A DNA stretch of 64,000 bases. It comes from Lentzea sp033794685. Lineage in GTDB: Bacteria; Actinomycetota; Actinomycetes; Mycobacteriales; Pseudonocardiaceae. Positions 17,445 through 25,983 of this stretch are shown in pieces. The stretch lies in assembly GCA_033794685.1 (NCBI GenBank), contig JARAYZ010000002.1; one strand, 5' to 3'. The stretch's first letter is position 1, and the number at the start of each line of letters is the position of its first letter. The notes under the pieces are model-generated. The model was given only the letters and a program-made list of their open reading frames with translations, was not told where the DNA came from and searched no databases. Position numbers and translations under genes: made by a program.

Positions 17445-17858
17445 CTAGAAGGCGTCGCCGCTCGTCAGCTGGTGCTCCATGGCGTCCGCGCGGCCGACCA
17501 GCAACGTGAGCGGTCGTTCGAACTCCTCCCGCACGCTCAGGTCCTCCAGCGGCACCACGTGCTTGAGCAGCGCGAGACCGTCCACAACGGCCGCTCCGCC
17601 CACCTGCGACCCGCCCGCGAGCTCCAGGAAGCGGAGCAGGTCGACGTCCGCGGCGCGACCGACCGGGGAGGAGATCTCCACCCACGCGGCGCCACCGAGG
17701 TCGGGCAGGTGGTGCACGGAGACCTGCTGCGTCCGCGCGCCGTCGACGTCGAGTCGGAAGCGCAGCCAGTCGTCCGTCTCCTCCAGCACCTCGTACCGCA
17801 GCCGGACATAGTTGATCACTTCAACCCAGGACGTCACGCCCGGTTCCGCCTCTCTCAC
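17445..17858 (-). CDS. Small protein with YbjN/T3SS-chaperone-like look
   Basis: 137 residues from GTG 17858, which has GGTGAGGG seven bases upstream; an ATG at 17915 has no ribosome site. The order of alternating strands, 'VRLRYEVLEETDDWLRFRLDVDG', 'AWVEISSPVGRAADVDLLRFLELAGGSQVGGAAVVDGLALLKHVVPL' and 'LTLLVGRADAMEHQL', resembles YbjN/type-III-chaperone-like sensory proteins. This is a resemblance only. It is the first gene of a three-gene run ending in the amine oxidase. Confidence 0.7.
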   Translation of the reverse strand: MREAEPGVTSWVEVINYVRLRYEVLEETDDWLRFRLDVDGARTQQVSVHHLPDLGGAAWVEISSPVGRAADVDLLRFLELAGGSQVGGAAVVDGLALLKHVVPLEDLSVREEFERPLTLLVGRADAMEHQLTSGDAF

Positions 17859-18020
17859 GCCAGTTCCCTCACCACCGTAATGCGGGGACAGGGCCTCCGT
17901 GTCGCTTTGGACCATCGTGTCGGCCGTGGGGTCCTGTTCGCGCGGTCCGCCCCGGAGGTCTACAAAGAACAACGGTCGCGGGCCCGTCCCGCGCCCGGAC
18001 ACGGAAAGGCGAACGAACCC

Positions 18021-18782
18021 TTGGCCACAGGCAACGAAAGCGCCGTCAAACTCGCGGTGCTCATCGACGCGGACAACGCCCAGCCCTCGATCACCGAGGC
18101 GCTGCTCGCCGAGATCGCGAAGTACGGCACCGCCCACGTCAAGCGCGCCTACGGCGACTGGACCGGCACCAGCCTCAAGGGCTGGAAGGACCACCTGCTG
18201 GCCCAGTCGATCCAGCCGATCCAGCAGTTCGCGTGGACGACGGGCAAGAACGCGACCGACGCGGCGATGGTCATCGACGCGATGGACCTGCTCTACTCCG
18301 ACCGCTTCGACGGCTTCTGCATCGTCTCGAGCGACTCCGACTTCACCCGACTCGCCGCCCGGCTGCGCGAGTCCGGACTCACCGTCTACGGCTTCGGCGA
18401 ACGCAAGACGCCCAAGCCGTTCGTCGCGGCCTGCGACAAGTTCATCTACGTCGAGAACCTCGTCGACCCCGAGGGCGAAGCCCCCACCGAGACTCCCCTG
18501 GCGCGCAAGCGGACGACCTCGGTCGCCCAGCTCAAGGGCGACACCACCCTCGTCCACCTGCTGCGCAACGCCGTCGAGGCGGCGTCCGACGACGACGGCT
18601 GGGCCACGCTCGCCGCGGTCGGCAGCATCATCACCAAGCAACGGCCCGAGTTCGACTCCCGCACGTACGGCTACTCGAAGCTCAGCGACCTGATCACGGC
18701 GACCACGTTGTTCGAGGTCGACCGCCGCACTCCCGGCGAGGGCAAGCAGTCGTCGATCTACGTCCGCGACCGCCGCCGGTGA
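18021..18782 (+). CDS. NYN-domain (PIN-like) protein with C-terminal OST-HTH/LOTUS domain
   Basis: 253 residues from a probable TTG at 18021, with GGAAAGG about 11 bases upstream. The NYN domain (~8-150) has 'KLAVLIDADNAQPS' (first acidic residues), 'TTGKNATDAAMVIDAMDLL' and 'FDGFCIVSSDSDFTRLAARLRESG', the Asp cluster of PIN-like ribonucleases. The C-terminal ~175-253 is the OST-HTH/LOTUS region ('TLVHLLRNAVEAASDDDGWATLAAVGSIITKQRPEFDSRTYGYSKLSDLI'), which binds RNA. The family (LabA/DUF88) is presumed to cleave structured RNA. It is transcribed alone, divergent from the gene at 17858. Confidence 0.9.
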   Translation: MATGNESAVKLAVLIDADNAQPSITEALLAEIAKYGTAHVKRAYGDWTGTSLKGWKDHLLAQSIQPIQQFAWTTGKNATDAAMVIDAMDLLYSDRFDGFCIVSSDSDFTRLAARLRESGLTVYGFGERKTPKPFVAACDKFIYVENLVDPEGEAPTETPLARKRTTSVAQLKGDTTLVHLLRNAVEAASDDDGWATLAAVGSIITKQRPEFDSRTYGYSKLSDLITATTLFEVDRRTPGEGKQSSIYVRDRRR

Positions 18783-18787
18783 TTTCT

Positions 18788-18803
18788 TTCGGTCAACACC
18801 GAA
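18788..18803. terminator. Short stem-loop after the NYN gene
   Basis: TTCGGT-CAAC-ACCGAA, a 6-bp stem in the 34-bp gap between the convergent NYN gene and the gene at 18817. The flanks are AT-rich. Weak, but the only terminator candidate here. Confidence 0.4.
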
Positions 18804-18816
18804 GCAATAGAGACAA

Positions 18817-19617
18817 TTAGACGAGGATGTCGGCGAGCCCCTGGCGGAACCTCTCCAGGGACGCCGCGGTCTCCACCGGGGCGACACCCGCCGGTGAACG
18901 GGCGATCAGCAAGGCGCACCGGTGGCCGACGGCGACCGCGAGCCGGGCGGTGCCGGCGCCCGCCTCGGCGACCGTCGCCGCATCCTGCGCGGTGGCGGCC
19001 TCCGCGAGGAACACCAGCGCGGAGTGGCCTGCCCGCCCGTGCTCCCGTTCAGCCCGCACACCGGCGACCGCGACCAGCGGCCGACGCGGTTCTCCGAGCG
19101 ACCCGGCCGACCACGAGGTGCCCACGGTGACCTCGGCGTCGATGTACCAGCCCGCCTCCAGCAGGTCCGCCGCCCGCAGCGCCCGCGCCGCCAGGTCGGA
19201 GCCGTCCGAGTACCGCCCGCCGTCGTCCCGCACCAGCACCACGCCGTCGGGTGTGCTCACCTCGCGCATCCCCCAGTCGCCGGGGAGGTCGATCTCCCCG
19301 GCCGACCGCGGGGCACCGACCCGGTGCGCGGCATAGGCCACGAGCGCCGCGTCCCGCTCGTCGACCCGCTCCACGCCGACCACGGCCAGCGCCTCGAAGG
19401 CCGCGTCCAGCGCCGCCGGGTCACCCGTGCGCAGCGTCGCGAGCGCGATCCGGCGGGCGAAGGTGATCAGCGTGCGCCGATCGGCCTCGCTCAGGTCCCG
19501 CGCCCGTTCGTCAGCGCCCAGAACCGCCTGCAGCGCGACGAACCCGGCGACCTCGGCGTCCTGCGGCGCGTCCACCCACCGCCACAACCGTTGTGCCTGT
19601 CGCGAGTAGACGTCCAT
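18817..19617 (-). CDS. Hypothetical actinobacterial protein
   Basis: 266 residues. The start ATG at 19617 is 20 bp after the stop of the LLM gene upstream, so they are likely co-transcribed. The N-terminal half is helical ('DVYSRQAQRLWRWVDAPQDAEVAGFVALQAVLGADERARDLSEADRRTLITFARRIA'); the C-terminal half is strand-rich with 'AVAVGHRCALLIARSPAG'. No motif I can name is present, and no TM or signal sequence. Ala/Arg/Asp-rich composition is normal for this genome. Confidence 0.7.
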   Translation of the reverse strand: MDVYSRQAQRLWRWVDAPQDAEVAGFVALQAVLGADERARDLSEADRRTLITFARRIALATLRTGDPAALDAAFEALAVVGVERVDERDAALVAYAAHRVGAPRSAGEIDLPGDWGMREVSTPDGVVLVRDDGGRYSDGSDLAARALRAADLLEAGWYIDAEVTVGTSWSAGSLGEPRRPLVAVAGVRAEREHGRAGHSALVFLAEAATAQDAATVAEAGAGTARLAVAVGHRCALLIARSPAGVAPVETAASLERFRQGLADILV

Positions 19618-19637
19618 GCCGACGACAGTAGTTCCGG

Positions 19638-20660
19638 TCAGCGCCAGCCGAGTCCCGGAGCGACGTGCTTCAGGATGTCCTCCAGCACGTGCACGTTGAA
19701 GTCGACGCCGAGCTGGTTCGGCACGGTCAGCAGCACGGTGTCCGCCTCCGCGATCGCCTCGTCCTCCGCCAGCTGCTCGACCAGCACGTCCGGCTCGGCC
19801 GCGTACGACCGGCCGAAGATCGCCTGCTTCGGCCCGTCGATGAACCCGACCGAGTCCTTGCTGTTGCCGTCCCCGCCGAAGTACATGCGGTCGAGGTCCG
19901 TGGTGAGCGCGAAGATGCTGCGCGACACCGAGACCCGCGGCTCGTGCGTCCAGCCGGCCTCGGTCCAGGCCTTGCGGAACGCCCTGATCTGCTCGGCCTG
20001 CTGCACGTGGAACGGCGCGCCGGTCTCGTCGAACTTCAGCGTCGAGCTCATCAGGTTCATGCCCAGCGTGGCCGCCCACTCGGCGGTCGCGTTGGTGGCC
20101 GCGCCCCACCAGATGCGGTCGCGCAGGCCGGGCGAGTGCGGCTCGATGCGCAGCAGGCCGGGCGGGTTCGGGAACATCGGGCGCGGGTGCGGCTCCGCGA
20201 AGCCGCCACCCTCGATGACCTTGAGGAACAGTTCCGAGTGCATCCGGGCCATGTCGGCGTCGGTCTGCCCCTCGGCGGGGCCGTAACCGAAGTGCCGCCA
20301 GCCGTCGATGACCTGCTCGGGCGATCCCCGGGAGATGCCGAGCTGCAGCCTGCCACCGGCGATGAGGTCCGCCGCGCTCGCGTCCTCGGCCATGTACATC
20401 GGGTTCTCGTAGCGCATGTCGATCACGCCGGTGCCGATCTCGATGCGGTCGGTCTTCGCGCCGATCGCGGCGAGCAGCGGGAACGGCGACGCGAGCTGCC
20501 GCGCGAAGTGGTGCACGCGGAAGTACGCGCCGTCCGCGCCCAGCTCCTCCGCGGCCACGGCGAGGTCGATCGACTGCAGCAACGTGTCGGCCGCCGACCT
20601 CGTCTGCGAGTGCGGGCTGTCCGTCCAGTGCCCGAACGACAGAAAACCGATCTTCTTCAT
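19638..20660 (-). CDS. LLM-class flavin-dependent oxidoreductase (bacterial luciferase-like)
   Basis: 340 residues: 'MKKIGFLSFGHWTD', 'AEELGADGAYFRVHHFARQLASPFPLLAAIGAKTDRIEIGTGVIDMRYENPMYMAEDASAADLIAGGRLQLGISRGSPEQVIDGWRHFGY'. This is the luciferase-family barrel with the H-H/F-A-x-Q active-site region and the 'G-R-L-Q-L-G-I-S-R-G' cofactor loop. The N-terminal layout is of the FMN-dependent, alkanal-monooxygenase-like group rather than the F420 group. The 'GG.GNSKDSVGFIDGPKQAIFGRS' segment is typical of its actinobacterial homologues. Three TTGAA words upstream may bind a MarR-like regulator. Substrate unknown. Confidence 0.9.
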   Translation of the reverse strand: MKKIGFLSFGHWTDSPHSQTRSAADTLLQSIDLAVAAEELGADGAYFRVHHFARQLASPFPLLAAIGAKTDRIEIGTGVIDMRYENPMYMAEDASAADLIAGGRLQLGISRGSPEQVIDGWRHFGYGPAEGQTDADMARMHSELFLKVIEGGGFAEPHPRPMFPNPPGLLRIEPHSPGLRDRIWWGAATNATAEWAATLGMNLMSSTLKFDETGAPFHVQQAEQIRAFRKAWTEAGWTHEPRVSVSRSIFALTTDLDRMYFGGDGNSKDSVGFIDGPKQAIFGRSYAAEPDVLVEQLAEDEAIAEADTVLLTVPNQLGVDFNVHVLEDILKHVAPGLGWR

Positions 20661-20663
20661 GCC

Positions 20664-20686
20664 TTCAAAGATAGTTCAAGTTTCAA
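20664..20686 (-). promoter_or_regulatory. Triple TTGAA repeat before the LLM gene
   Basis: On the coding strand TTGAA occurs three times in 23 bp (complements at 20664, 20675 and 20682), two of them in a TTGAAACTTGAAC context. This AT-rich patch directly precedes the start at 20660 and resembles half-sites of MarR-type operators. No such regulator is adjacent. Confidence 0.35.
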
Positions 20687-20706
20687 GTAGTCGCTCGTGT
20701 GCCTGC

Positions 20707-22005
20707 TCACCGCTCAGGACGGCGGTCCACGATGCGCTTCATCTTGCCCACGGACCGCTCGATCCCGCCGGGCGCGACGACGTCCACCGCCACGGTCACG
20801 CCGATCGAGTTCTTCACCAGCCGCCGCAACGCCTCCCCCGCGTCACCGGCCGCGGCGTCCTCGCGGTGCTCCACCAGCACGGTCAGGTCGTCGAGGTTGC
20901 CCGTCCGGCTCAGCACGCACTGGAAGTGCGGCGACAGCGCCGGGACCTTGAGGATCAGTTCCTCGATCTGGGTCGGGAACAGGTTCACGCCGCGCAGGAT
21001 GATCATGTCGTCGGTGCGGCCGGTGATCTTCTCGATCCGCCGCATGGTTCGGGCCGTGCCCGGTAGCAGGCGGGTGAGGTCGCGGGTGCGGTAGCGGATG
21101 ATCGGCATCGCCTGCTTGGTGAGCGAGGTGAAGACGAGTTCGCCCTCCTCGCCGTCGGGCAGCACCTCGCCGGTGACCGGGTCGATGATCTCCGGGTAGA
21201 AGTGGTCCTCCCAGACGTGCAGGCCGTCCTTGGTCTCCACGCACTCGCTCGCCACACCCGGCCCGATCACCTCGGACAGGCCGTAGATGTCGACGGCGTG
21301 CATGTCCAGGCGGCGCTCCATCTCGGCGCGCATGTCGTTCGTCCACGGTTCGGCGCCGAAGATGCCGACCTTCAACGACGTCGAACGCGGGTCGACGCCC
21401 TGGCGTTCCATCTCGTCGATGATCGAGAGCATGTAGGACGGCGTGACCATGATGACGTCCGGCTCGAAGTCGCGGATGAGCTGCACCTGGCGTTCGGTCA
21501 TGCCGCCGGACACCGGGACCACCGTGCAGCCCAGCAGTTCCGCGCCCGCGTGGGCACCGAGTCCGCCGGTGAACAGGCCGTAGCCGTACGCGTTGTGCAG
21601 GACGTGGCCCCGGCGACCGCCGGCCGCGCGGATGCTGCGGGCCATGACCGTCGCCCACGTGTCCAGGTCTGCCTTCGTGTAGCCGACGACGGTCGGCTTG
21701 CCCGTCGTGCCCGACGAGGCGTGCACGCGCGAGACCTCTTCGCGCGGGACCGCGAACATGCCGAACGGGTAGTTGTCCCGCAGGTCCGCTTTGGTGGTGA
21801 AGGGCAGCTTCGCCAGGTCCGCCAACGACTTCACGTCATCCGGGTGCACGCTGTGCGCGTCGAGGGCCGCCCGGTAGTGCGGCACGTTCTCGTACGCGTG
21901 GCGGACCGACCACCGCAGCCGCTCGAGCTGCAACGCCCGCAGTTCGTCGATCGAGACGGTCTCGACGGGCTCCAGGTCGCCCGGCCGCGGGCTCAGGTCC
22001 AGCAT
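20707..22005 (-). CDS. paaK: Phenylacetate-CoA ligase
   Basis: 432 residues, the standard PaaK length. Adenylate-forming motifs are 'VHASSGTTGKPTVVGYT' (P-loop), 'PVSGGMTERQVQLIRDFEPDVIMVTPSYMLSIIDE', 'FGAEPWTNDMRAEME', 'DIYGLSEVIGPGVASEC', 'TDDMIILRGVNLFPTQIEELI' and the C-terminal 'G-K-M-K-R-I-V-D-R-R' with the catalytic Lys. It activates phenylacetate with ATP and CoA, the first step of aerobic phenylacetate breakdown. No paaA-E or other paa genes are in view, so it may serve a different aryl acid. It lies 22 bp downstream of the HD-domain gene, same strand. Confidence 0.95.
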   Translation of the reverse strand: MLDLSPRPGDLEPVETVSIDELRALQLERLRWSVRHAYENVPHYRAALDAHSVHPDDVKSLADLAKLPFTTKADLRDNYPFGMFAVPREEVSRVHASSGTTGKPTVVGYTKADLDTWATVMARSIRAAGGRRGHVLHNAYGYGLFTGGLGAHAGAELLGCTVVPVSGGMTERQVQLIRDFEPDVIMVTPSYMLSIIDEMERQGVDPRSTSLKVGIFGAEPWTNDMRAEMERRLDMHAVDIYGLSEVIGPGVASECVETKDGLHVWEDHFYPEIIDPVTGEVLPDGEEGELVFTSLTKQAMPIIRYRTRDLTRLLPGTARTMRRIEKITGRTDDMIILRGVNLFPTQIEELILKVPALSPHFQCVLSRTGNLDDLTVLVEHREDAAAGDAGEALRRLVKNSIGVTVAVDVVAPGGIERSVGKMKRIVDRRPER

Positions 22006-22027
22006 GTCGCCACGGTAGACGACGGTG

Positions 22028-22804
22028 TCAGGCGGCGCGGCGGAGCAGCCGGTGCGTGCGGCGGACGGCTGCGAGGCGCTCGTCGCCGTTGATCGCGAGC
22101 GCGCGGACCACCGGGTCCTCGGGACCGCGGCGTTGCCGGATCTCGGCCAGCCTGCCCTGCACGGTCGTCGGGGAACCGTCGGGGCCGGTGCTCATGTCGC
22201 AGTACCAGAGCGCGTCGCGCAGGCGTCCCCGGTTGTCCTCGAACTCCGCCAGGCCCTCGGCGAGCCCGACCAGCTCGGCCACCGCCGCCGCGCCGGAGTG
22301 GTGGGCGACCAGGCCGCAGATCCGGTCCGAGACGCCGGCCCGGCGCAGGTAGCGGGCGCCGTCGAGCGAGTGCAGGCCGGTGTCCGCGAGCTCGGAGGCG
22401 TAGCCGATGTCGTGCACCCAGGCCGCGGCGACGAGCAGCTCGCGTTCCTCCTCGGGCAGGACGCGCGCCACGCGTTCGGCCCGGCGCGCCACCCCTGCCG
22501 TGTGCGCCCACCGGCGTGGCAGTTCGGCGGCGAGCAGGCGGCGGGCGGTGTTGCGCGCCCAGCTGGACAGGAACGTCCCCGCCGTCGCCTCGACCGGGAA
22601 CGCGCGCGCCGACGCGCGCACCTCGCGAGCCACGAACAACGGCACGTAGTCCTGCAGCCGGGCGCCTCCGAACCGCGCCCGCGCCCGCTCGATCCACTCG
22701 TGCACGAGGCTCGGCGGCACGTCGCCGTACTCTCGCACCAGCTGGGACTCCAGACGACGGATCTTCTCGTCGATCTGGCTCGCAACCTCCGCCGTGGTCG
22801 TCAC
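22028..22804 (-). CDS. DUF3562 three-helix plus HD-domain phosphohydrolase
   Basis: 258 residues. The N-terminal ~10-65, 'IDEKIRRLESQLVREYGDVPPSLVHEWIERARARFGGARLQDYVPLFVAREVR', has the DUF3562 three-helix pattern. The remainder is an HD domain: 'RWAHTAGVARRAERVA' (first His), 'AAWVHDIGYA' (the HD dyad) and 'GLVAHHSGAA' (later His). HD proteins hydrolyse phosphoesters of nucleotides; the substrate here is unknown. The fusion of the two domains is unusual, since DUF3562 usually stands alone. It precedes paaK by 22 bp. Confidence 0.85.
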   Translation of the reverse strand: MTTTAEVASQIDEKIRRLESQLVREYGDVPPSLVHEWIERARARFGGARLQDYVPLFVAREVRASARAFPVEATAGTFLSSWARNTARRLLAAELPRRWAHTAGVARRAERVARVLPEEERELLVAAAWVHDIGYASELADTGLHSLDGARYLRRAGVSDRICGLVAHHSGAAAVAELVGLAEGLAEFEDNRGRLRDALWYCDMSTGPDGSPTTVQGRLAEIRQRRGPEDPVVRALAINGDERLAAVRRTHRLLRRAA

Positions 22805-22841
22805 CCGGCCACCGTAAGCGCTACCGGACGGGGTCGGTCAA

Positions 22842-23930
22842 CTAACCGCTGAAGTTCGCGAACAGCACGCTCGCCAGCCCGAGCCCCACCAGCAGGTTGA
22901 ACACCGTGGCACTCGCGAAGACCCCGATCGGCTTCCACCCCGCCTCCCGCAGCGGTGCGACCCGGAACTCCAGCCCGATCGAGACGAACGCCAGGATCAG
23001 GAACAGCGTGCGCAGGTCGTTGACGGTCGTGATGACGGACTTGTCGCCGCCGGACTCCAGGAAGACCGTCGCCACGATCGACGCCGCCAGGAAGCCGAGC
23101 ACGAACTTGGGGAAGCGCTCCCACAACGCGCGCCCGCTGACCTTCGCGTTACCGGTGCGCTCGACCTTGAACGCGAAGTAGGCCGTGAGGGCGACCGCCA
23201 CCACGCCGAGCAGCGCGTTCTGCGTCGTCTTCACGATCGTCGCGATCTGCAACGCCTCCTCGCCCACGAGCGTGCCCGCCGCGCTCACGGCCGCGGTCGT
23301 GTCGATGTTGCCGCCGATCCACGCACCCGCCACCGCCGGCGACAGCCCCAGCGCGTCCACGGCCAGCGGCAGCAGGAAGATCGAAGGCAACGCGAAGATG
23401 ATCACCAAGCTCGCGGTGTACGCGAGCTGTTCCCGCCGGGCCTGCACCGCCCCGGCCGCCGCGATCGCCGCGCTCACCCCGCAGATCGACACCGCCGACG
23501 ACAGCAGCGCCCGCAGCTTCTGGTCGATGCCGAGCTTGCCGCCCAGCCACCACGTGAAGCCGAACACCAGCGTGATCAGCAGGAACGCCTGCGCGATCGC
23601 CGGACCGGCGGCCTTGACGATCACCGCGAAGTTGATCGACGCGCCCAGCAGCACCAGGCCGGTCTTGATGAAGAACTCGGTGCGGAACCCCGCGGCGAGC
23701 CGGTCGCGGAACCCGAGCCCGGTCAGCACCGCGTTTCCCAGCAGTCCCAGCAGGATCGCGTAGACCGGGTACTCCACGCTCTTCGCGACACCGCCGAGCC
23801 AGGTGCCCTTGGTGAACACCGGCACGTTCTGCTCCAGGTACCGGGTCAGCGCGCCCAGCACCACGACGACCGCGACACCGCCGACCGCCCACAGCACCCG
23901 AGATCGTTGCCGCGTCTCGACTTCCGTCAT
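22842..23930 (-). CDS. YeiH-family putative sulfate exporter, main subunit
   Basis: 362 residues with about ten TM segments and the YeiH/PSE family pattern: 'FFIKTGLVLLGASINFAVIV', 'AVSICGVSAAIAAAGAVQARREQLAYTASLVIIFALPSIFLLPL', 'GAWIGGNIDTTAAVSAAGTLVGEEALQIATIVKTTQNALLGVVA', and the C-terminal 'FVSIGLEFRV'. The family is predicted to export sulfate or related anions; direct proof is limited. Its ATG 23930 shares a base with the stop of a 43-aa membrane gene (TGATG). That small gene looks like the extra N-terminal helix of longer family members. Confidence 0.9.
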   Translation of the reverse strand: MTEVETRQRSRVLWAVGGVAVVVVLGALTRYLEQNVPVFTKGTWLGGVAKSVEYPVYAILLGLLGNAVLTGLGFRDRLAAGFRTEFFIKTGLVLLGASINFAVIVKAAGPAIAQAFLLITLVFGFTWWLGGKLGIDQKLRALLSSAVSICGVSAAIAAAGAVQARREQLAYTASLVIIFALPSIFLLPLAVDALGLSPAVAGAWIGGNIDTTAAVSAAGTLVGEEALQIATIVKTTQNALLGVVAVALTAYFAFKVERTGNAKVSGRALWERFPKFVLGFLAASIVATVFLESGGDKSVITTVNDLRTLFLILAFVSIGLEFRVAPLREAGWKPIGVFASATVFNLLVGLGLASVLFANFSG

Positions 23931-24061
23931 CACGGCACCAGCCAGCCGGGCAGGATCCCCGCCAGCACCAGGACCAGCAGCACCAGGCCCGCGATCGTCG
24001 CCGCCCAGTCCTCGTTCAACGCGAGCCTGCGCTCGCGGCCTACGCCGTCCTCCGCGCTCAT
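23930..24061 (-). CDS. 43-aa single-helix membrane protein coupled to the YeiH transporter
   Basis: Starts at ATG 24061 behind GGAGGGG, a strong ribosome site that rules out the longer frame from 24121. One TM helix ('AATIAGLVLLVLVLAGILPGWLV') follows a short charged N-terminus with 'ALNEDWAA'. The 'NEDW-A' plus helix resembles the N-terminal part of long YeiH homologues. It overlaps the transporter start by TGATG, so the two are made together and probably form one complex. Confidence 0.75.
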   Translation of the reverse strand: MSAEDGVGRERRLALNEDWAATIAGLVLLVLVLAGILPGWLVP

Positions 24062-24145
24062 GCCGCCCCTCCCCATCCCTTGGTGGCGGTCATGGTCGGA
24101 GCAGAAGGCCAGAAGCGGCAAGGGCTCCCGCGATGTGGAACGGGC

Positions 24146-25189
24146 TCAGGCCGGGTAGACGTGGGTCTCGGTCGCCTTCACCGCCGCCCACAACGCGTCG
24201 CCGGGCCGCAACCGCAACTCGGCGAGGGTGGCCGTGGTGATGTCCGCGAGCACGTTCGGAGCGCCGTCCAGACGGACACGAGTGGTGTGGGCGTGTTGTT
24301 CGATCGCCTCGACCGTCACGGGCCAGACGTTGCGCGGGCTTCCCTCCGGCCGTTCGGCGTGCAGGCTGACCGCGGTCGGCGGGAAGACGACGTGCACGGG
24401 GCCGTCGACGGGTCGCGGGATCGTGAGGGTGCCGCCGCCGTCCAGGCCGACCTCGGTGCCCGATGCCCTGCCGCGGTAGAAGTTCAGGCCGACGAGGTTG
24501 GCGACGTAGTCGGTGCGCGGCTGGCGCGCGACCTCCGCGGGCGGCCCGGACTGCACGGCGCGGCCGCGTTCCAGGATCACCAGCCGGTCGGCCAGCACCA
24601 TGGCGTCCAACGGGTCGTGCGTCACCAGCAGCGTGTGGCCGCCGAAGTCCGCGAGGTGGCGGCCCAGTTCGGAACGGACCTGCAGGCGGGTGCTCGCGTC
24701 CAGCGCGGCGAGAGGTTCGTCGAGCAGCAGCAGGCTCGGGCCGGTGGCCAGGGCGCGGGCGAGCGCGACGCGTTGCGCCTGACCGCCCGACAACGAACGC
24801 GGCTTCGTCTGCGCGTACCCGTTCAGGCCCACCCGGTCGAGCCAGCGCGAGGCCTCGGCCCGCGCCTCGGCCTTGCGCGTGCCGCGCGACCGCAGCCCGA
24901 ACGCGACGTTCTCCAACGCGGACATGTGCGCGAAGAGCAGGTAGTCCTGGAACACCACGCCGATCGGCCGTTCCTCGGCGGGAACGAACCGGGCACCGTC
25001 CCAGGTGGACTCTCCGACGGTGATGTGCCCGGACGACAACGGGAGCAGGCCCGCCAGCGCCCGGAGCGCGGTGGACTTCCCGGCGCCGTTCGGGCCGAGC
25101 AGCGCGACGACCTCGCCCGGCGCGATCGTCAGTCCGAGGTCGAGGGTGAAGGTGCCGCGCTCCACGCGCAGTTCCGCGTTCAGGGTCAC
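24146..25189 (-). CDS. modC: Molybdate ABC transporter ATP-binding protein
   Basis: 347 residues from GTG 25189, which overlaps the modB stop as GTGA. Nucleotide-binding domain ~1-230: Walker A 'GPNGAGKST', Q-loop 'VVFQDYLLFAHMSALENVAFGLR', signature 'LSGGQAQRVALARAL', Walker B 'LLLLDEPLAALD', switch 'VTHD'. A C-terminal regulatory TOBE (molybdate-binding) domain is about 280-347 ('EAIEQHAHTTRVRLDGAPNVLADITTATLAELRLRPGDALWAAVKATETHVYP'). It powers molybdate uptake with ModB and ModA. The 'ENVAFGLR' and TOBE sequence favour molybdate over sulfate, supported by the ModA partner. Confidence 0.95.
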   Translation of the reverse strand: MTLNAELRVERGTFTLDLGLTIAPGEVVALLGPNGAGKSTALRALAGLLPLSSGHITVGESTWDGARFVPAEERPIGVVFQDYLLFAHMSALENVAFGLRSRGTRKAEARAEASRWLDRVGLNGYAQTKPRSLSGGQAQRVALARALATGPSLLLLDEPLAALDASTRLQVRSELGRHLADFGGHTLLVTHDPLDAMVLADRLVILERGRAVQSGPPAEVARQPRTDYVANLVGLNFYRGRASGTEVGLDGGGTLTIPRPVDGPVHVVFPPTAVSLHAERPEGSPRNVWPVTVEAIEQHAHTTRVRLDGAPNVLADITTATLAELRLRPGDALWAAVKATETHVYPA

Positions 25190-25983
25190 GTCGGCCCGCT
25201 GATCCACCGGTCGCGCAGACCGGCCAGCACTCCGACGGACACCAGCAACAGCACGATGCTCAGCACGATCGCCGCGTCCGGATCCGTTTCCAGGGCAAGA
25301 TAAACCGCCAGTGGCATCGTCGTCGTCTCACCGGGGAAGTTGCCCGCGAACGTGATCGTCGCCCCGAACTCCCCCAGCGCCCGCGCCCAGCACAACACGG
25401 CGCCCGCCACCACCCCCGGCAGCACCGACGGCAGCGTCACCCGCCGGAACGTCAGCCACTTCGACGCACCGAGCGTGGCCGCCGCCTCCTCGAAGCGCGG
25501 ATCGGCGGCCCGCAGCGCGCCCTCCACCGAGATCACCAGGAACGGCATGGCCACGAACGCCTCCGCGACGACCACACCGGCCGTGGTGAACGGCAACGAG
25601 ATCCCGAACCACGCGTCGAGGTGCTCGCCGATCAGCCCGCGCCGCCCCAGGACCAGCAGCAGGGCGACACCACCGACGACCGGCGGCAACACCAGGGGCA
25701 CCGTGACGAGCGCGCGCAGGAACCCTCGACCGGGCAACCCGGACCGCGCCAGCAGCCACGCCAGCGGGATGCCGAGGAACAGGCACAGCACGGTGGCGAG
25801 CGAGGCGCAGATCAGCGACAACCGCAGCGCCTCACCGACCTCGGCACTGAGCAGAGTGGACAGTGAGGTCCACGGCGTCTTGATCAGCAACCCCACGAGC
25901 GGCACCAGCAGGAACGCCAGGCCGGCCACAGCGGGCAGGACGAGGACGGCGGGCAACCGCCCTCGGACCCGGTTGCGCGTCAC
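25186..25983 (-). CDS. modB: Molybdate ABC transporter permease
   Basis: 265 residues, GTG start in a GTGA overlap with modA. Six TM segments and the EAA loop 'AADPRFEEAAATLGASKWLTFRRVTLPSVLPGVVAGAVLCWARALGEFGATITFAGNFPGETTTMPLAVY', which is the ModB signature ('ALGEFGATITFAGN-PG-T'). Forms the membrane pore with ModC. Confidence 0.95.
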   Translation of the reverse strand: MTRNRVRGRLPAVLVLPAVAGLAFLLVPLVGLLIKTPWTSLSTLLSAEVGEALRLSLICASLATVLCLFLGIPLAWLLARSGLPGRGFLRALVTVPLVLPPVVGGVALLLVLGRRGLIGEHLDAWFGISLPFTTAGVVVAEAFVAMPFLVISVEGALRAADPRFEEAAATLGASKWLTFRRVTLPSVLPGVVAGAVLCWARALGEFGATITFAGNFPGETTTMPLAVYLALETDPDAAIVLSIVLLLVSVGVLAGLRDRWISGPT

